Source of the DNA: Bacteroidetes bacterium UBA7662
Lineage (GTDB): Bacteria > Bacteroidota > Bacteroidia > UBA7662
Length of the DNA stretch: 64,000 nucleotides
Direction: 5' to 3'
Assembly (NCBI GenBank): GCA_002483345.1
Contig: DLHS01000005.1
Coordinates: forward strand, 1-64,000
Below, piece after piece: positions 17,178 to 24,245 of this stretch; the stretch's first letter is position 1, and every line of letters starts with the position of its first letter. The notes below the pieces were generated by a model. The model had not been told where the DNA came from. It ran no database searches and worked only from the letters and a program-made list of their open reading frames with translations. Made by a program: the position numbers and the translations under genes.

Positions 17178-17405
17178 TCAGACGTTCGTTGTTTCTTTCT
17201 TGTCCTTAACGTATTCTAAAAGGTCGCCTGGCTGGCAGTCCAGCGCTTTACAAATGGCGTCTAAGGTACTAAAGCGAATGGCTTTCGCCTTTCCTGTCTT
17301 TAAGATGGAAAGATTAGAGAGCGTCAAATCAACTTTTTCGGAAAGCTCATTCAGCGAAATTTTCCGCTTTGCCATCATCACGTCTAAGTTTACAATGATG
17401 GGCAT
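17178..17405 (-). CDS. XRE family helix-turn-helix regulator
   Basis: 75-aa Cro/CI-type repressor consisting of the HTH alone: ISLNELSEKVDLTLSNLSIL is the helix-turn-helix, and KAIRFSTLDAICKALDCQPG then DLLEYVKDK completes the five-helix domain typical of the YozG-like subgroup. The start at 17405 (MPIIVNLDVMMAKRK) is the usual beginning for this subgroup. It follows the DUF2975 gene by 2 bp. This membrane protein/HTH pair is a frequently conserved two-gene unit in Bacteroidota and Firmicutes, presumably a membrane-linked transcription switch. Confidence 0.9.
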   Translation of the reverse strand: MPIIVNLDVMMAKRKISLNELSEKVDLTLSNLSILKTGKAKAIRFSTLDAICKALDCQPGDLLEYVKDKKETTNV

Positions 17406-17407
17406 GG

Positions 17408-17944
17408 CTAAACCGTTAAATCGTTTTCGTTTTGAATATCTACTCCCTTTTGGAAGATAGTGGCGATAATATAAATTACAGCTCCCATTAGAATAAATGC
17501 CTGACTGTCTGCCCAAAACGGGTTTAAGTTGTCGGTAGCAAAACCGTGATGTGTTAAATTTTTAGCAGACTGCCGGGCAATGTAACTTAAAAGTCCTATG
17601 GAAAGGGTGTAATAACTGATTTGTGAAATTTGTTTCGCCACAAAAGTGTTGAATGGTTTTGATAAATCCATTTTGTGCATCAGGCTGATAAGGATGTAGA
17701 ACAGGACGGCTTTCAAAATTGAGATGGTTAGCATAAAGCTATAGATGCAGAAAAAAGCTATGCTATTGGCTTTATACATTTCCGTTAAGTCCAGCTTTTG
17801 ATAAAGATTTCCGACAAATTCAGGCTCATACAAGCTGAAAAAGAAGTTTACCAGCAAGCCCCCTGCCTCAATAGACAAGCCGACAAAAATGATCCAGGCC
17901 ACTATATACAGGCCCCAGAATACGAAGTTGTTTGTTTTTGACAT
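17408..17944 (-). CDS. DUF2975 family membrane protein
   Basis: 178 aa with four hydrophobic helices (LYIVAWIIFVGLSIEAGGLL; FFCIYSFMLTISILKAVLFY; ISYYTLSIGLLSYIA; AFILMGAVIYIIATIFQKG). The cytosolic linker MDLSKPFNTFVAKQISQISY carries the DUF2975 hallmark L-x-x-P-F. It ends GVDIQNENDLTV, the characteristic tail of the family (...E-N-D-L-T-V). Likely inner membrane. The XRE gene begins 2 bp after its stop, so the two are one operon. It may sense something in the membrane and modulate the small HTH protein; that role is inferred. Confidence 0.9.
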   Translation of the reverse strand: MSKTNNFVFWGLYIVAWIIFVGLSIEAGGLLVNFFFSLYEPEFVGNLYQKLDLTEMYKANSIAFFCIYSFMLTISILKAVLFYILISLMHKMDLSKPFNTFVAKQISQISYYTLSIGLLSYIARQSAKNLTHHGFATDNLNPFWADSQAFILMGAVIYIIATIFQKGVDIQNENDLTV

Positions 17945-18284
17945 CGTTGTTTAGCGTTTGGTGTATGTCGCAAACGTAATAAATATTTATTGATAAACAA
18001 TAAAAATATTCTTCTATTCGACAAATGGTATCTTGCTGTCAAGCTGTAGGTAACCATGGCGTCGTCACTTCCCAGGACCGGCTAAGGCAGGCTTGTCTGA
18101 AAACCACCGTTTGCTGTCGCCGGCTACAAGCTTATCGCTAATCAGATCAAAGTGACAAGCAATCTCCACCGTTGCCCGGATGCCTTACCGGTGGCTTTGG
18201 GATTGTCTTCGCGGAAGTTGGCGATGCTCTTGTGAGGCCATTTGAAAGCTCAGCAAGCTGTGCCATGCTGAAAGAGGCCTATCC
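17945..18284. other. Gene-free stretch with a degraded repeat
   Basis: About 340 bp without a supportable gene. GCAGGCTTGTCTGAAAACC at ~18088-18106, followed by ACCGTTTGCTG, is a degraded left end of the repeat family. The box TTATTGATAAACAATAAA next to the DUF2975 start is AT-rich and could hold its promoter. Nothing else recognised. Confidence 0.5.
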
Positions 18285-18385
18285 CCCCAAAATCAACACT
18301 GCGCTTAAAAAGCCTCCATTCGACAGGTCAAAATGCAGAAGTTAGTTTTTTAGAGAGGTTGTGTATCAGCTACCCCTCGTTAGCG
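18285..18385 (-). repeat. Second intergenic repeat type, copy 1
   Basis: About 100 bp matching 23005-23105: shared blocks are AAAAAGCCTCCATTCGACAG, GAGAGGTTGTGTATCAGCTA and CCCCTCGTTAGCGG at the right end, where copy 2 has CCGCTGTTATGTG. Both copies lie directly downstream (minus strand) of the second gene of a Crp/Fnr bicistron. Function unknown; may be a different attC-like half-site. Confidence 0.6.
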
Positions 18386-18396
18386 GTCGTTGTTTA

Positions 18397-18747
18397 TTAT
18401 CCCGGTGTTGCTGTTTCCCGTATTTCAACACTTGTGTTTTGCCCGTTTAAAATTGGGCATTTTTTCGCAATGTTTGTGGCCTCGTCAAGATTTTTGGCTA
18501 AAACTATGATGTAACCCGCAATGGAATTATTGTTATCAATGTGTGGTGTTTCAACAACTTCGTTGTTTGGTTTTAGTACGCGTCCTTGTCGGGAAAAGTG
18601 ATTTCCACCATCTGCAAGTTGGTCATTGTCGGCAATTTCATTTACCCAATTAGTCCATTGTTTCATATAGGTTTCCATTTGCTTTTTGGTTGGTTGTGCT
18701 TCCTTATTTGTTATGTCCATTCGGAACAGTAATACAAATTCTTTCAT
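18397..18747 (-). CDS. YCII-related domain protein
   Basis: 116-aa ferredoxin-like fold protein of the YCII family: begins MKEFVLLFRMDITNKEAQPT, with helix MKQWTNWVNEIADNDQLADG and the closing IAGYIIVLAKNLDEATNIAK then KCPILNGQNTSVEIRE. These proteins carry a conserved His/Asp pair suggesting catalysis, but most lack known substrates. It starts 70 bp after the Crp/Fnr gene on the same strand, so it may be that regulator's target. The start at 18747 is chosen as the family's N-terminus. Confidence 0.85.
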   Translation of the reverse strand: MKEFVLLFRMDITNKEAQPTKKQMETYMKQWTNWVNEIADNDQLADGGNHFSRQGRVLKPNNEVVETPHIDNNNSIAGYIIVLAKNLDEATNIAKKCPILNGQNTSVEIRETATPG

Positions 18748-18816
18748 CTTATTTTTTTGTTTGCACAAAGTTGATAAAACAAGTCCGCAAAACCTTTGAC
18801 ATAGATCAAAATCGTT

Positions 18817-19383
18817 CTATTTTGATTTGAGTCTACTAAGTGTTTCCTCTCGTATGTCAAGATAAGAAGCCAATACTCTGTTTGATAGGCATTGGATTAG
18901 TATAGGGTTTTCTTTCAAAACATTCTCATAGCGTTGTTTGGCAGTCAGTGTTACTAATTGTTCAATTTTTCTATTCTGAAATGAATAGGCCATTTCTAAA
19001 ATTCGTTGATAAAAGTTTTTCCAACTGTCCATTTCCTTGTTTAAAGAAAAAAAATCTGAATGATTAATTACCAGTAGTTCTGTGTCACCAATCGCTTCTA
19101 CAATCTCAATTGACGGTCTTTGGGCAACAAAACTTGTCAAGGCAGTTCCAATATGCTTGTCAAGCATTACATATCTTGTCTTTTCGTGTCCATTTTTGTC
19201 AATGAAATATGTCCGAATACAGCCCTTATTTATAAAATAAAATTCTTTACAAATTGAACCTTCACTTAATAAAATAGAATTTTTTAAAACAGTCTTTGGT
19301 TTGAAACAATTGGATATTTTTTCAAGTTCTTGTTCGCTAAATTCACCGAACATTTTTAGCACTATTTTTAAATTTTCAGTCAT
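18817..19383 (-). CDS. Crp/Fnr family transcriptional regulator
   Basis: 188 aa. The N-terminal cyclic-nucleotide-binding-like jelly roll is visible as KTVLKNSILLSEGSICKEFY, FINKGCIRTYFIDKNGHEKT and GDTELLVINHSDFFSLNKEM. The C-terminal winged helix ends SNRVLASYLDIREETLSRLK, the recognition helix common in Bacteroidota Crp/Fnr regulators. The cAMP-binding Arg/Ser set is not obvious, so the ligand is unknown. A full-length terminator/promoter repeat lies upstream with its core 69-82 bp before the ATG. The YCII-domain gene follows. Confidence 0.9.
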   Translation of the reverse strand: MTENLKIVLKMFGEFSEQELEKISNCFKPKTVLKNSILLSEGSICKEFYFINKGCIRTYFIDKNGHEKTRYVMLDKHIGTALTSFVAQRPSIEIVEAIGDTELLVINHSDFFSLNKEMDSWKNFYQRILEMAYSFQNRKIEQLVTLTAKQRYENVLKENPILIQCLSNRVLASYLDIREETLSRLKSK

Positions 19384-19420
19384 TATTTCATTGCATTATG
19401 GTCATTTTACAATGACCGCT

Positions 19421-19687
19421 AACGTCAGTCTGTCTAAAAACCTCCGTTTCTGATTCTAATATATGCCAATTTCTGGCTTTGTGAACGCGGGTAACTGAAA
19501 AAGCCTGGTGACTGCAAAAGGGTGAGCTGTTTACGCCCCCAAAATTGCCAGCCAACAAGTAAACACCACTGTATTGAGGGGCCTTGGATGTATTTCGTAC
19601 ATGAAAATACCCAAAACAAAAATTCCTGTCAAAAAAACAGGAACACTTGATATAAACGAAATGTGTGGGTATTAGACGGCTTGACGG
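19421..19687 (-). repeat. Full-length inverted-repeat element with terminator and promoter-like core
   Basis: ~265 bp. Left end AACGTCAGTCTGTCTAAAAA, right end TATTAGACGGCTTGACG. In order it holds CTGATTCTAATATATGCCAA (minus TATATTAG box), TGGCTTTGTGAACGCGGG, AAAAAGCCTGGTGACTGCAA, and AACAAAAATTCCTGTC...ACAGG. On the minus strand it sits exactly between GCAAACCG and TTAGCGG, the point where integron recombination cuts an attC core (G^TTRRRY). Confidence 0.8.
19623..19643 (-). terminator. Rho-independent terminator-like hairpin inside repeat
   Basis: Minus strand TTCCTGT, 7-nt T-rich loop, ACAGGAA, then TTTTTGTTTTGGG. The stem has a compensatory change relative to 4797-4816, which supports selection on structure. 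In the third full copy (22009-22231) the stem is lost. Confidence 0.65.
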
Positions 19688-19862
19688 TTTGCGGCTTTGC
19701 GATGGGCGGGCTTTTCAGCACAAATGTTCATGCGGAGAACTGAACTTTCTGTAACCACAAAACTGTCTTCGGAGCAAGAAACCCCGCTTATTGCAAATGT
19801 GCTGTTACCTGTCATAGTGCAATTTCACTTTGTCATTGGAAAATTGTCCATACTGAAAGAAA
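19688..19862 (-). other. Probable decayed attC-like remnant
   Basis: Between the repeat and the next stop codon, GCGGCTTTGCGATGGGCGGG resembles the arm at 26802-26821 (GGGCTTTGCGTTGGTGG). GCTGTTACC at 19801 could be the opposite core, but the two arms no longer pair well. No gene fits here. Confidence 0.4.
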
Positions 19863-21347
19863 TTATTTGTCGCTGATTATTACTTTGTCTACTGAAATAA
19901 TTTTAGATTCTTTTTTCAGATGAAGGAAATATATACCGCTTGGTAAGTTGTTGCGAAAAAGATGTATTTCCTGTCCTGAAAAATTTGTTATTTGTTGTAC
20001 TTCTTGCCCGTAAATATTATAGATAATTAACTCTGCGTTATGGAGTGGTTCATTGAATTGTATTGTTACAAAAGAATCAAATGGATTGGGATATATTTTA
20101 CTGACTAACGGTTTGTTATCTGTTTTTTCTATTCCAACCAGAGTGCTGTTATACCGCACCAAGGTCATATCACCATTGTCAGCATCGCCCCCCATCACAA
20201 TTTTCCCATCAATTTGAATGTCCAATGAGTTAGCTGGATTATAAACAGTTCCAATGGGAGTAATCACTTTTCCGCCAATTCCGAAGGTACTATCCACAGT
20301 TCCACCACTATTGTATCGAACTAATGCAAAATCAGTGTCCGCATATCCTCCAAGCAAAATTTTCCCATCGTTTTGTATCCCAATTGATTTACCAGCGCTA
20401 GAACTTCCTATTACTGTAATTACTTTTCCACCTAAACCGAAAGTATTATCCAAACTTCCATCAGTATTGTATCTGACCAAAGCAAAATTAGAGTTTGAAT
20501 ATCCTCCAAGCACAATTTTTCCATCGCCTTGAATACCAAGTGAATTACCTTCGCTAGAACTTCCTAGACTTGTTATTACTTCTCCAACAACACCAAAGGT
20601 ACTGTCCACAATCCCATTGACTTCGTATCGCACCAAAGCAAAAGAAAAATTGGAACCGCCTCCGAGCAGAATTTTTCCATCGTTCTGGATAATTAAAGAA
20701 CGGCCTTGCCCAACCCTTCCAATTACTATTCCACCGTTGCCAAAGGTACTATCCAAAGTGCCGTTAGTATTGTATCGCACTAGAATAAAATAAGGATTGT
20801 CGTTACTATTATGCTGTCCATAGCCTCCCAATAGAATTTTTCCATCACTCTGAATAGCCAAAGTTTTGCATTTCTCACCGTAATAACCATCAATATCAGT
20901 AATTACTTTTCCTCCTATTCCAAAAGTGGTATCAAGGCTTCCATCAATATTGTATCGAACCAAATTAATGAACCAGCTTGAAAATCCCCCCAGCAGAATT
21001 TTTCCATTGTTTTGAATAGCAAGCGAATGACCCTCACTACCAATTTCAATTGGTGTAACTACTTTTCCTCCTACACCAAAAGTAGTATCCAAAGTGCCGT
21101 CACTATTACATCGAGCTACAGCAAAATTATAGTCAGCAAAACCGTTAATTTTGGTGCCTCCTCCAAATACAATTTTCTGATTATCCTGAATAACTAAAGA
21201 GTTACACATATTCCCAAAACTCCCTAAGGAAATATTTGTCTGTCCTCCTGTACCAAAGCTATTGTCCAAATGGCTTGACTGGGCAAAAGCAGTGGTTGAC
21301 AAACAAATCATTTGGAGTGCTGCAGTTATGTATAATATTGTTCTCAT
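19863..21347 (-). CDS. Delta-60 repeat beta-propeller protein with T9SS sorting domain
   Basis: 494 aa with a signal peptide (MRTILYITAALQMICLSTTA). It is built from about seven delta-60 repeats of ~47-60 aa with the pattern IQNNGKILLGG...LVRYN-DGSLDTTFG-GGKVIT, which form a propeller-like fold. The C-terminal ~80 aa are a T9SS type A sorting domain (SKIYPNPFDSFVTIQF ... LPSGIYFLHLKKES). Likely a surface or released binding protein; ligand unknown. The gene is AT-rich compared with the 30-64 kb part of the window. A short repeat element lies upstream. Confidence 0.85.
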   Translation of the reverse strand: MRTILYITAALQMICLSTTAFAQSSHLDNSFGTGGQTNISLGSFGNMCNSLVIQDNQKIVFGGGTKINGFADYNFAVARCNSDGTLDTTFGVGGKVVTPIEIGSEGHSLAIQNNGKILLGGFSSWFINLVRYNIDGSLDTTFGIGGKVITDIDGYYGEKCKTLAIQSDGKILLGGYGQHNSNDNPYFILVRYNTNGTLDSTFGNGGIVIGRVGQGRSLIIQNDGKILLGGGSNFSFALVRYEVNGIVDSTFGVVGEVITSLGSSSEGNSLGIQGDGKIVLGGYSNSNFALVRYNTDGSLDNTFGLGGKVITVIGSSSAGKSIGIQNDGKILLGGYADTDFALVRYNSGGTVDSTFGIGGKVITPIGTVYNPANSLDIQIDGKIVMGGDADNGDMTLVRYNSTLVGIEKTDNKPLVSKIYPNPFDSFVTIQFNEPLHNAELIIYNIYGQEVQQITNFSGQEIHLFRNNLPSGIYFLHLKKESKIISVDKVIISDK

Positions 21348-21390
21348 TTTATTGTAAACTCATTATTGTTTTCTTTTTTGCATTGTGGGT

Positions 21391-21494
21391 AACGGCAGTC
21401 TATCTAAAAACCTCTGAAAGGTAAAAAAACTGCGAATACAGCTCTTAAAAGGCTCTTTTCTTTACTCAATTGAGGTTTTAAGACAGTCTGACGT
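21391..21494 (-). repeat. Short internally deleted inverted-repeat element
   Basis: ~104 bp. Left end AACGGCAGTCTATCTAAAAA, right end GTTTTAAGACAGTCTGACG. The termini match the long elements but the interior is different and short, with no clear terminator or TTATATTAG core. It again separates an attC-like hairpin (21499-21621) from a TTACCC sequence ahead of the next gene. Confidence 0.75.
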
Positions 21495-21498
21495 TTTG

Positions 21499-21621
21499 TG
21501 TTTCTGCAGTGGTGCGCTTTCGAAGGCGCGTCCTGCCCCACGAAACCAAACGTTGAACGAAGATAAAAACTTATAGCTTACAGGTCACCGCACCATTGCA
21601 GAAACATTTTGTTGTGAGGCG
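21499..21621 (-). other. attC-like palindromic site (D)
   Basis: Arms 21499-21516 and 21589-21606 are 18 bp (TGTTTCTGCAGTGGTGCG and its complement) with a single G/T mismatch, around a 72-nt loop. The outer cores are CTCACAAC on the minus strand and the AACG junction where the short element is inserted. The layout is that of an integron recombination site. It follows the truncated serine hydrolase gene. Confidence 0.65.
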
Positions 21622-21735
21622 TACATTTTTTTATCACGCTCAAGTGTCTAATGAAGATAATATGACAATATGGTTGTTCGAAACTTGAAAGTAAAAATTT
21701 GTAAATGTCCAACCGGTCGAAAATAGGTACAACAA

Positions 21736-21945
21736 CTACTGGTCAAGGGATTGAAGAATGCTGGAAAGAAAGTCATCCCAATCGAAATTGTTAAAATGCG
21801 TTTGCCCAAGTCGTACAATTACAAGGTCCCTGGATGGAATAATCATAATTCTTTGTCCTTCATAACCTTGAGCAAAATATAGATCAGATGGAATTTCAGG
21901 ACGTGAATCAGAGGCAGTATGCCAAAACTGTGAACCCCACCACAT
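21736..21945 (-). pseudogene. C-terminal fragment of a serine beta-lactamase-like hydrolase
   Basis: 69 codons matching only the end of class C beta-lactamase/serine hydrolase proteins: YFAQGYEGQRIMIIPSRDLV then IVRLGQTHFNNFDWDDF (the usual G-x-x-G-Q-x-I-x-I-x-P-x-x-D-L-V-V-V-R-L-G). The SxxK and YxN motifs are absent, so it cannot be active as it stands. It is nevertheless packaged between an attC-like site (21499-21621) downstream and a full repeat element upstream (core 94-106 bp before the first Met). Confidence 0.7.
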
Positions 21946-22008
21946 ATTTTATTGTCTTTTTTATCGTCACGTTTGAAAAATTGTCATTATAAAAAAGTAT
22001 GCCTCACA

Positions 22009-22231
22009 ACGGCAGTCCGTCTAAAAACCTTCGTTTCTGGTGCTAATATAAACCAATTCGGGGCTTTGTGAGAGCGTGTAACTTTGGAGGAGCTTGGTGA
22101 CTTCAAAATGGGCGAGTTGTTAGGCTCCTGAATGAGGTATTTGATACATGAAATACCCAAAACAAAAATTCCTGTCAAAAAAGTAACATTTGATATCAAC
22201 AAAATGTGTGGGTTTTTAGACAGTTTGACGT
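22009..22231 (-). repeat. Full-length inverted-repeat element
   Basis: ~223 bp. Left end ACGGCAGTCCGTCTAAAAAC, right end GGTTTTTAGACAGTTTGACG: near-perfect 19-bp inverted termini. The internal order is the same as at 19421-19687, but the terminator stem has decayed (AATTCCTGTC then GTAAC). On the minus strand it lies between AAAACG and TTGTGAGGC of the flanking attC-like site, i.e. at the predicted crossover point. Confidence 0.8.
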
Positions 22232-22315
22232 TTTGCAGCTACTTGCAGTTTTTTGCTATATCAAGTTACACATTTGAACGCTAACCCGCAAAAAATTGCA
22301 AGTAGATGCTGTTAC
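22231..22315 (-). other. attC-like palindromic site (E)
   Basis: Arms 22239-22256 (CTACTTGCAGTTTTTTGC) and 22288-22305 are complementary over 18 bp with one G/T mismatch around a 31-nt loop. The minus-strand opening core is GGTAACAGC. An unpaired CAG/AT step next to the outer stem resembles the extrahelical bases of attC sites. It follows the GNAT gene at 22341. Confidence 0.65.
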
Positions 22316-22340
22316 CTGTCTGGTGGCGGCACACAGCTTT

Positions 22341-22850
22341 TTAATTTAGGTCTAAAGTGTAAAGCCAATATTTTTTTCCGAATAACGGAGGAATTTCTTT
22401 TAAAACTTTAAAGCCTACATTTTCATAAATATGTCGTGCTGCGTCCATGAACTCGGAAGTGTGCAAAGCGATTGTCTTTTCGTTATTTTGTTTTGCGAAG
22501 TCAATACACATTTTAGTTAAAGTCTTTGCAATACCTTGTCCTTGGTAATTTGGATTAACACCAACCATTCGTATGTAAGACCACTCGGATTTAAATAAGT
22601 CTGTCGGATTACCGCTTGGAATAAGGTAAGCCGCACCAACAATTTTATCATTGTCAAGGCAAACAAAACATTTAGCAATTTTAAGAACGTCAATGAATTT
22701 TTGTTTGTCCTGCAAATTACCATTAAAGATTGTCCAGTTGTCGGGAGTCAGTACGCTTTGAAATTGTCCGTATGCTATAATGCCGAGGCTTTGAAGTTGG
22801 TCAACGTCATTAATTGTCCCGGGGCGATATGTCAATTTCTTTTTTGTCAT
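22341..22850 (-). CDS. GNAT family N-acetyltransferase
   Basis: 169 aa. The acetyl-CoA motif is VGVNPNYQGQGIAKTLTKMC (V-x-x-x-x-Q-G-x-G-x-A). The last part AARHIYENVGFKVLKEI is the typical C-terminal strand and helix. The N-terminal half has WTIFNGNLQDKQKFIDVLKI and GAAYLIPSGNP. Substrate unknown. Flanked by an attC-like site downstream (22231-22315) and by a repeat with core 73-86 bp upstream, it is one of the clearest single-gene cassettes in the array. Confidence 0.85.
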   Translation of the reverse strand: MTKKKLTYRPGTINDVDQLQSLGIIAYGQFQSVLTPDNWTIFNGNLQDKQKFIDVLKIAKCFVCLDNDKIVGAAYLIPSGNPTDLFKSEWSYIRMVGVNPNYQGQGIAKTLTKMCIDFAKQNNEKTIALHTSEFMDAARHIYENVGFKVLKEIPPLFGKKYWLYTLDLN

Positions 22851-22892
22851 GATGTTATTTGTCTACCGAGGTTTGTCCCGCCACTTCCAGGT

Positions 22893-22995
22893 AACGGCAG
22901 TCCATCTAAAAACCTTCGTTTCTGATCCTAATATAGGTCAATTTCGGATTTTGTGAGTGTGGTTAGTTTTGGAGAAGCCATCTCGCACAATTTAA
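22893..22995 (-). repeat. Repeat element, left terminus and promoter-like core
   Basis: AACGGCAGTCCATCTAAAAA then CTGATCCTAATATAGGTCAA and TTTTGTGAGTGTGG...TTTTGGAGAAGCC. The right terminus and terminator are missing; the second repeat type (23005-23105) takes their place. The minus-strand TATATTAG box is 73-86 bp before the GNAT start. Confidence 0.7.
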
Positions 22996-23004
22996 AAGGA
23001 GGTA

Positions 23005-23105
23005 TATCCAGCCAAAAAGCAAGACTAGGCTCGAAAGGCCTCAATTCGGCAGTTCAAAAGAAAAAAATGGTTTCTGAGAGGATGTGCAACAGCTACCGCT
23101 GTTAT
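23005..23105 (-). repeat. Second intergenic repeat type, copy 2
   Basis: Counterpart of 18285-18385: AAAGGCCTCAATTCGGCAG, TTCTGAGAGGATGTGCAACA and GCTACCGCTGTTATGTG. Lies just after the stop of the SnoaL-like gene. The minus-strand CATAACAGCGGTAGCTG end may contain an attC-type core (ATAAC). Confidence 0.6.
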
Positions 23106-23125
23106 GTGCTGTGCATTTTGTCCGC

Positions 23126-23554
23126 TTATTCCTGTATTTTACAACCGTGTTTGGCCTCTTTAAGTTGGTTTTCAATTGAGTTACCGTCTAGCAAAGACCA
23201 GTGTTCTACAATTTTCCCGTCAGCAAGTTTGTAATACCTATAACCAACCGTTGATATTTCAAAATGAGTCGGTTCAATATCTCTCCAAACTCCAATGTGT
23301 TTAAGTTGCATTTTCATTTTCAGCATAACCCTAGCTTCTTCGCAAACAATGTCGTCAATAATGGTTCTATGCTCAAAAGATTTGCCTATCTCGATAATCC
23401 AAAGTTTCATTCCGTCTTTGTCTGCTGGTAGAGTAGGCGGTAACGAATGGTCAACAAAGTCGGCAGAAATGTAATTGTCAATTTTTTCAAATTGGTTTTG
23501 ATTCCAAATTTCTTCAATGAAATTTATTACGATTGGTTTGTTTTTTGAATTCAT
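23126..23554 (-). CDS. SnoaL-like / ester cyclase family protein
   Basis: ~142-aa cystatin-like alpha+beta barrel protein: begins NKPIVINFIEEIWNQNQFEK then IDNYISADFVDHSL, the opening of SnoaL-like polyketide cyclases. KDGMKLWIIEIGKSF, LKMKMQLKHIGVW and the closing YYKLADGKIVEHWSLLDGNS are the remaining strands, with the conserved HW near the end. Members catalyse small-molecule cyclisation or hydration, or only bind ligand. It is 77-86 bp downstream of the Crp/Fnr gene on the same strand and probably co-transcribed. A GTG three codons earlier could be the start. Confidence 0.8.
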   Translation of the reverse strand: MNSKNKPIVINFIEEIWNQNQFEKIDNYISADFVDHSLPPTLPADKDGMKLWIIEIGKSFEHRTIIDDIVCEEARVMLKMKMQLKHIGVWRDIEPTHFEISTVGYRYYKLADGKIVEHWSLLDGNSIENQLKEAKHGCKIQE

Positions 23555-23639
23555 CTTTTTCACTTTTTAAATGAATTGCAAAGGTCAATCTTTGTAATTG
23601 CTTTTACTTGTGATAATTGTCACAAAAACTTTCTATACT

Positions 23640-24215
23640 TTATTTTTTCCTAATTCTGCTTAATGTTTCCCTTGCAATACCCAAATAAGATGAAAGTTGT
23701 GAAAGACTTATTCGTTGCAATATTTTAGGTTTGTTCGTCTGTAAATAGTGATAGCGTTCGGTTGGGGAATAAATTTTAAACAAGTTGGTGTGTTCTTCTT
23801 GGGCTATTAAAAGTTGTTCTAAAAGTTTTCTGCCGAATGATTCTATTTCTGCCGATACATTGTAAAGTTCTAAAAGTTTGTCTTTGTCAAATTCGTAAAT
23901 AATTGTAATTTCTCCTGCTTGTATTGAATTGTCAGCCGAAGAAGCAGAACGTAAACTTTTTAAGTTGGTCGTAAAATTGCCTTCAAAAGTAAAGTCTGTA
24001 TTTATTTCTGTACCATCTTTGTCAATAAAAGTTCTTAAATATCCTTCTTCAACGAACATGATAGTTTTACAAACTTGTCCTGGCTTTAAAATAAATTCTC
24101 CTTTTTTAAATTGTCGTTTGTTGGCAATTTCAAATAGCTTGCCAAGGCTTGAAACTGAAATTTCAGTCAAGTCAGTTATTGTTTCGTATAATAATGTTTT
24201 TGAACTGTCTGTCAT
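23640..24215 (-). CDS. Crp/Fnr family transcriptional regulator
   Basis: 191 aa. Nucleotide-binding-like domain: FKKGEFILKPGQVCKTIMFV, EEGYLRTFIDKDGTEINTDF and QAGEITIIYEFDKDKLLELY. Winged-helix end: RISLSQLSSYLGIARETLSR followed by RKK, the Bacteroidota Crp/Fnr recognition helix. Clearly diverged from the one at 18817-19383 but with the same context: repeat core 60-73 bp upstream and a small enzyme-like gene downstream, giving a second regulator/enzyme unit. Confidence 0.9.
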   Translation of the reverse strand: MTDSSKTLLYETITDLTEISVSSLGKLFEIANKRQFKKGEFILKPGQVCKTIMFVEEGYLRTFIDKDGTEINTDFTFEGNFTTNLKSLRSASSADNSIQAGEITIIYEFDKDKLLELYNVSAEIESFGRKLLEQLLIAQEEHTNLFKIYSPTERYHYLQTNKPKILQRISLSQLSSYLGIARETLSRIRKK

Positions 24216-24245
24216 ATTTTAGGGTATCCCACTACATAGCACATA

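Noticed and set aside
19688..19862. A sixth well-formed attC-like site
   Set aside because: Cores and one arm are recognisable but the arms do not pair convincingly, so it is kept only as a low-confidence remnant.
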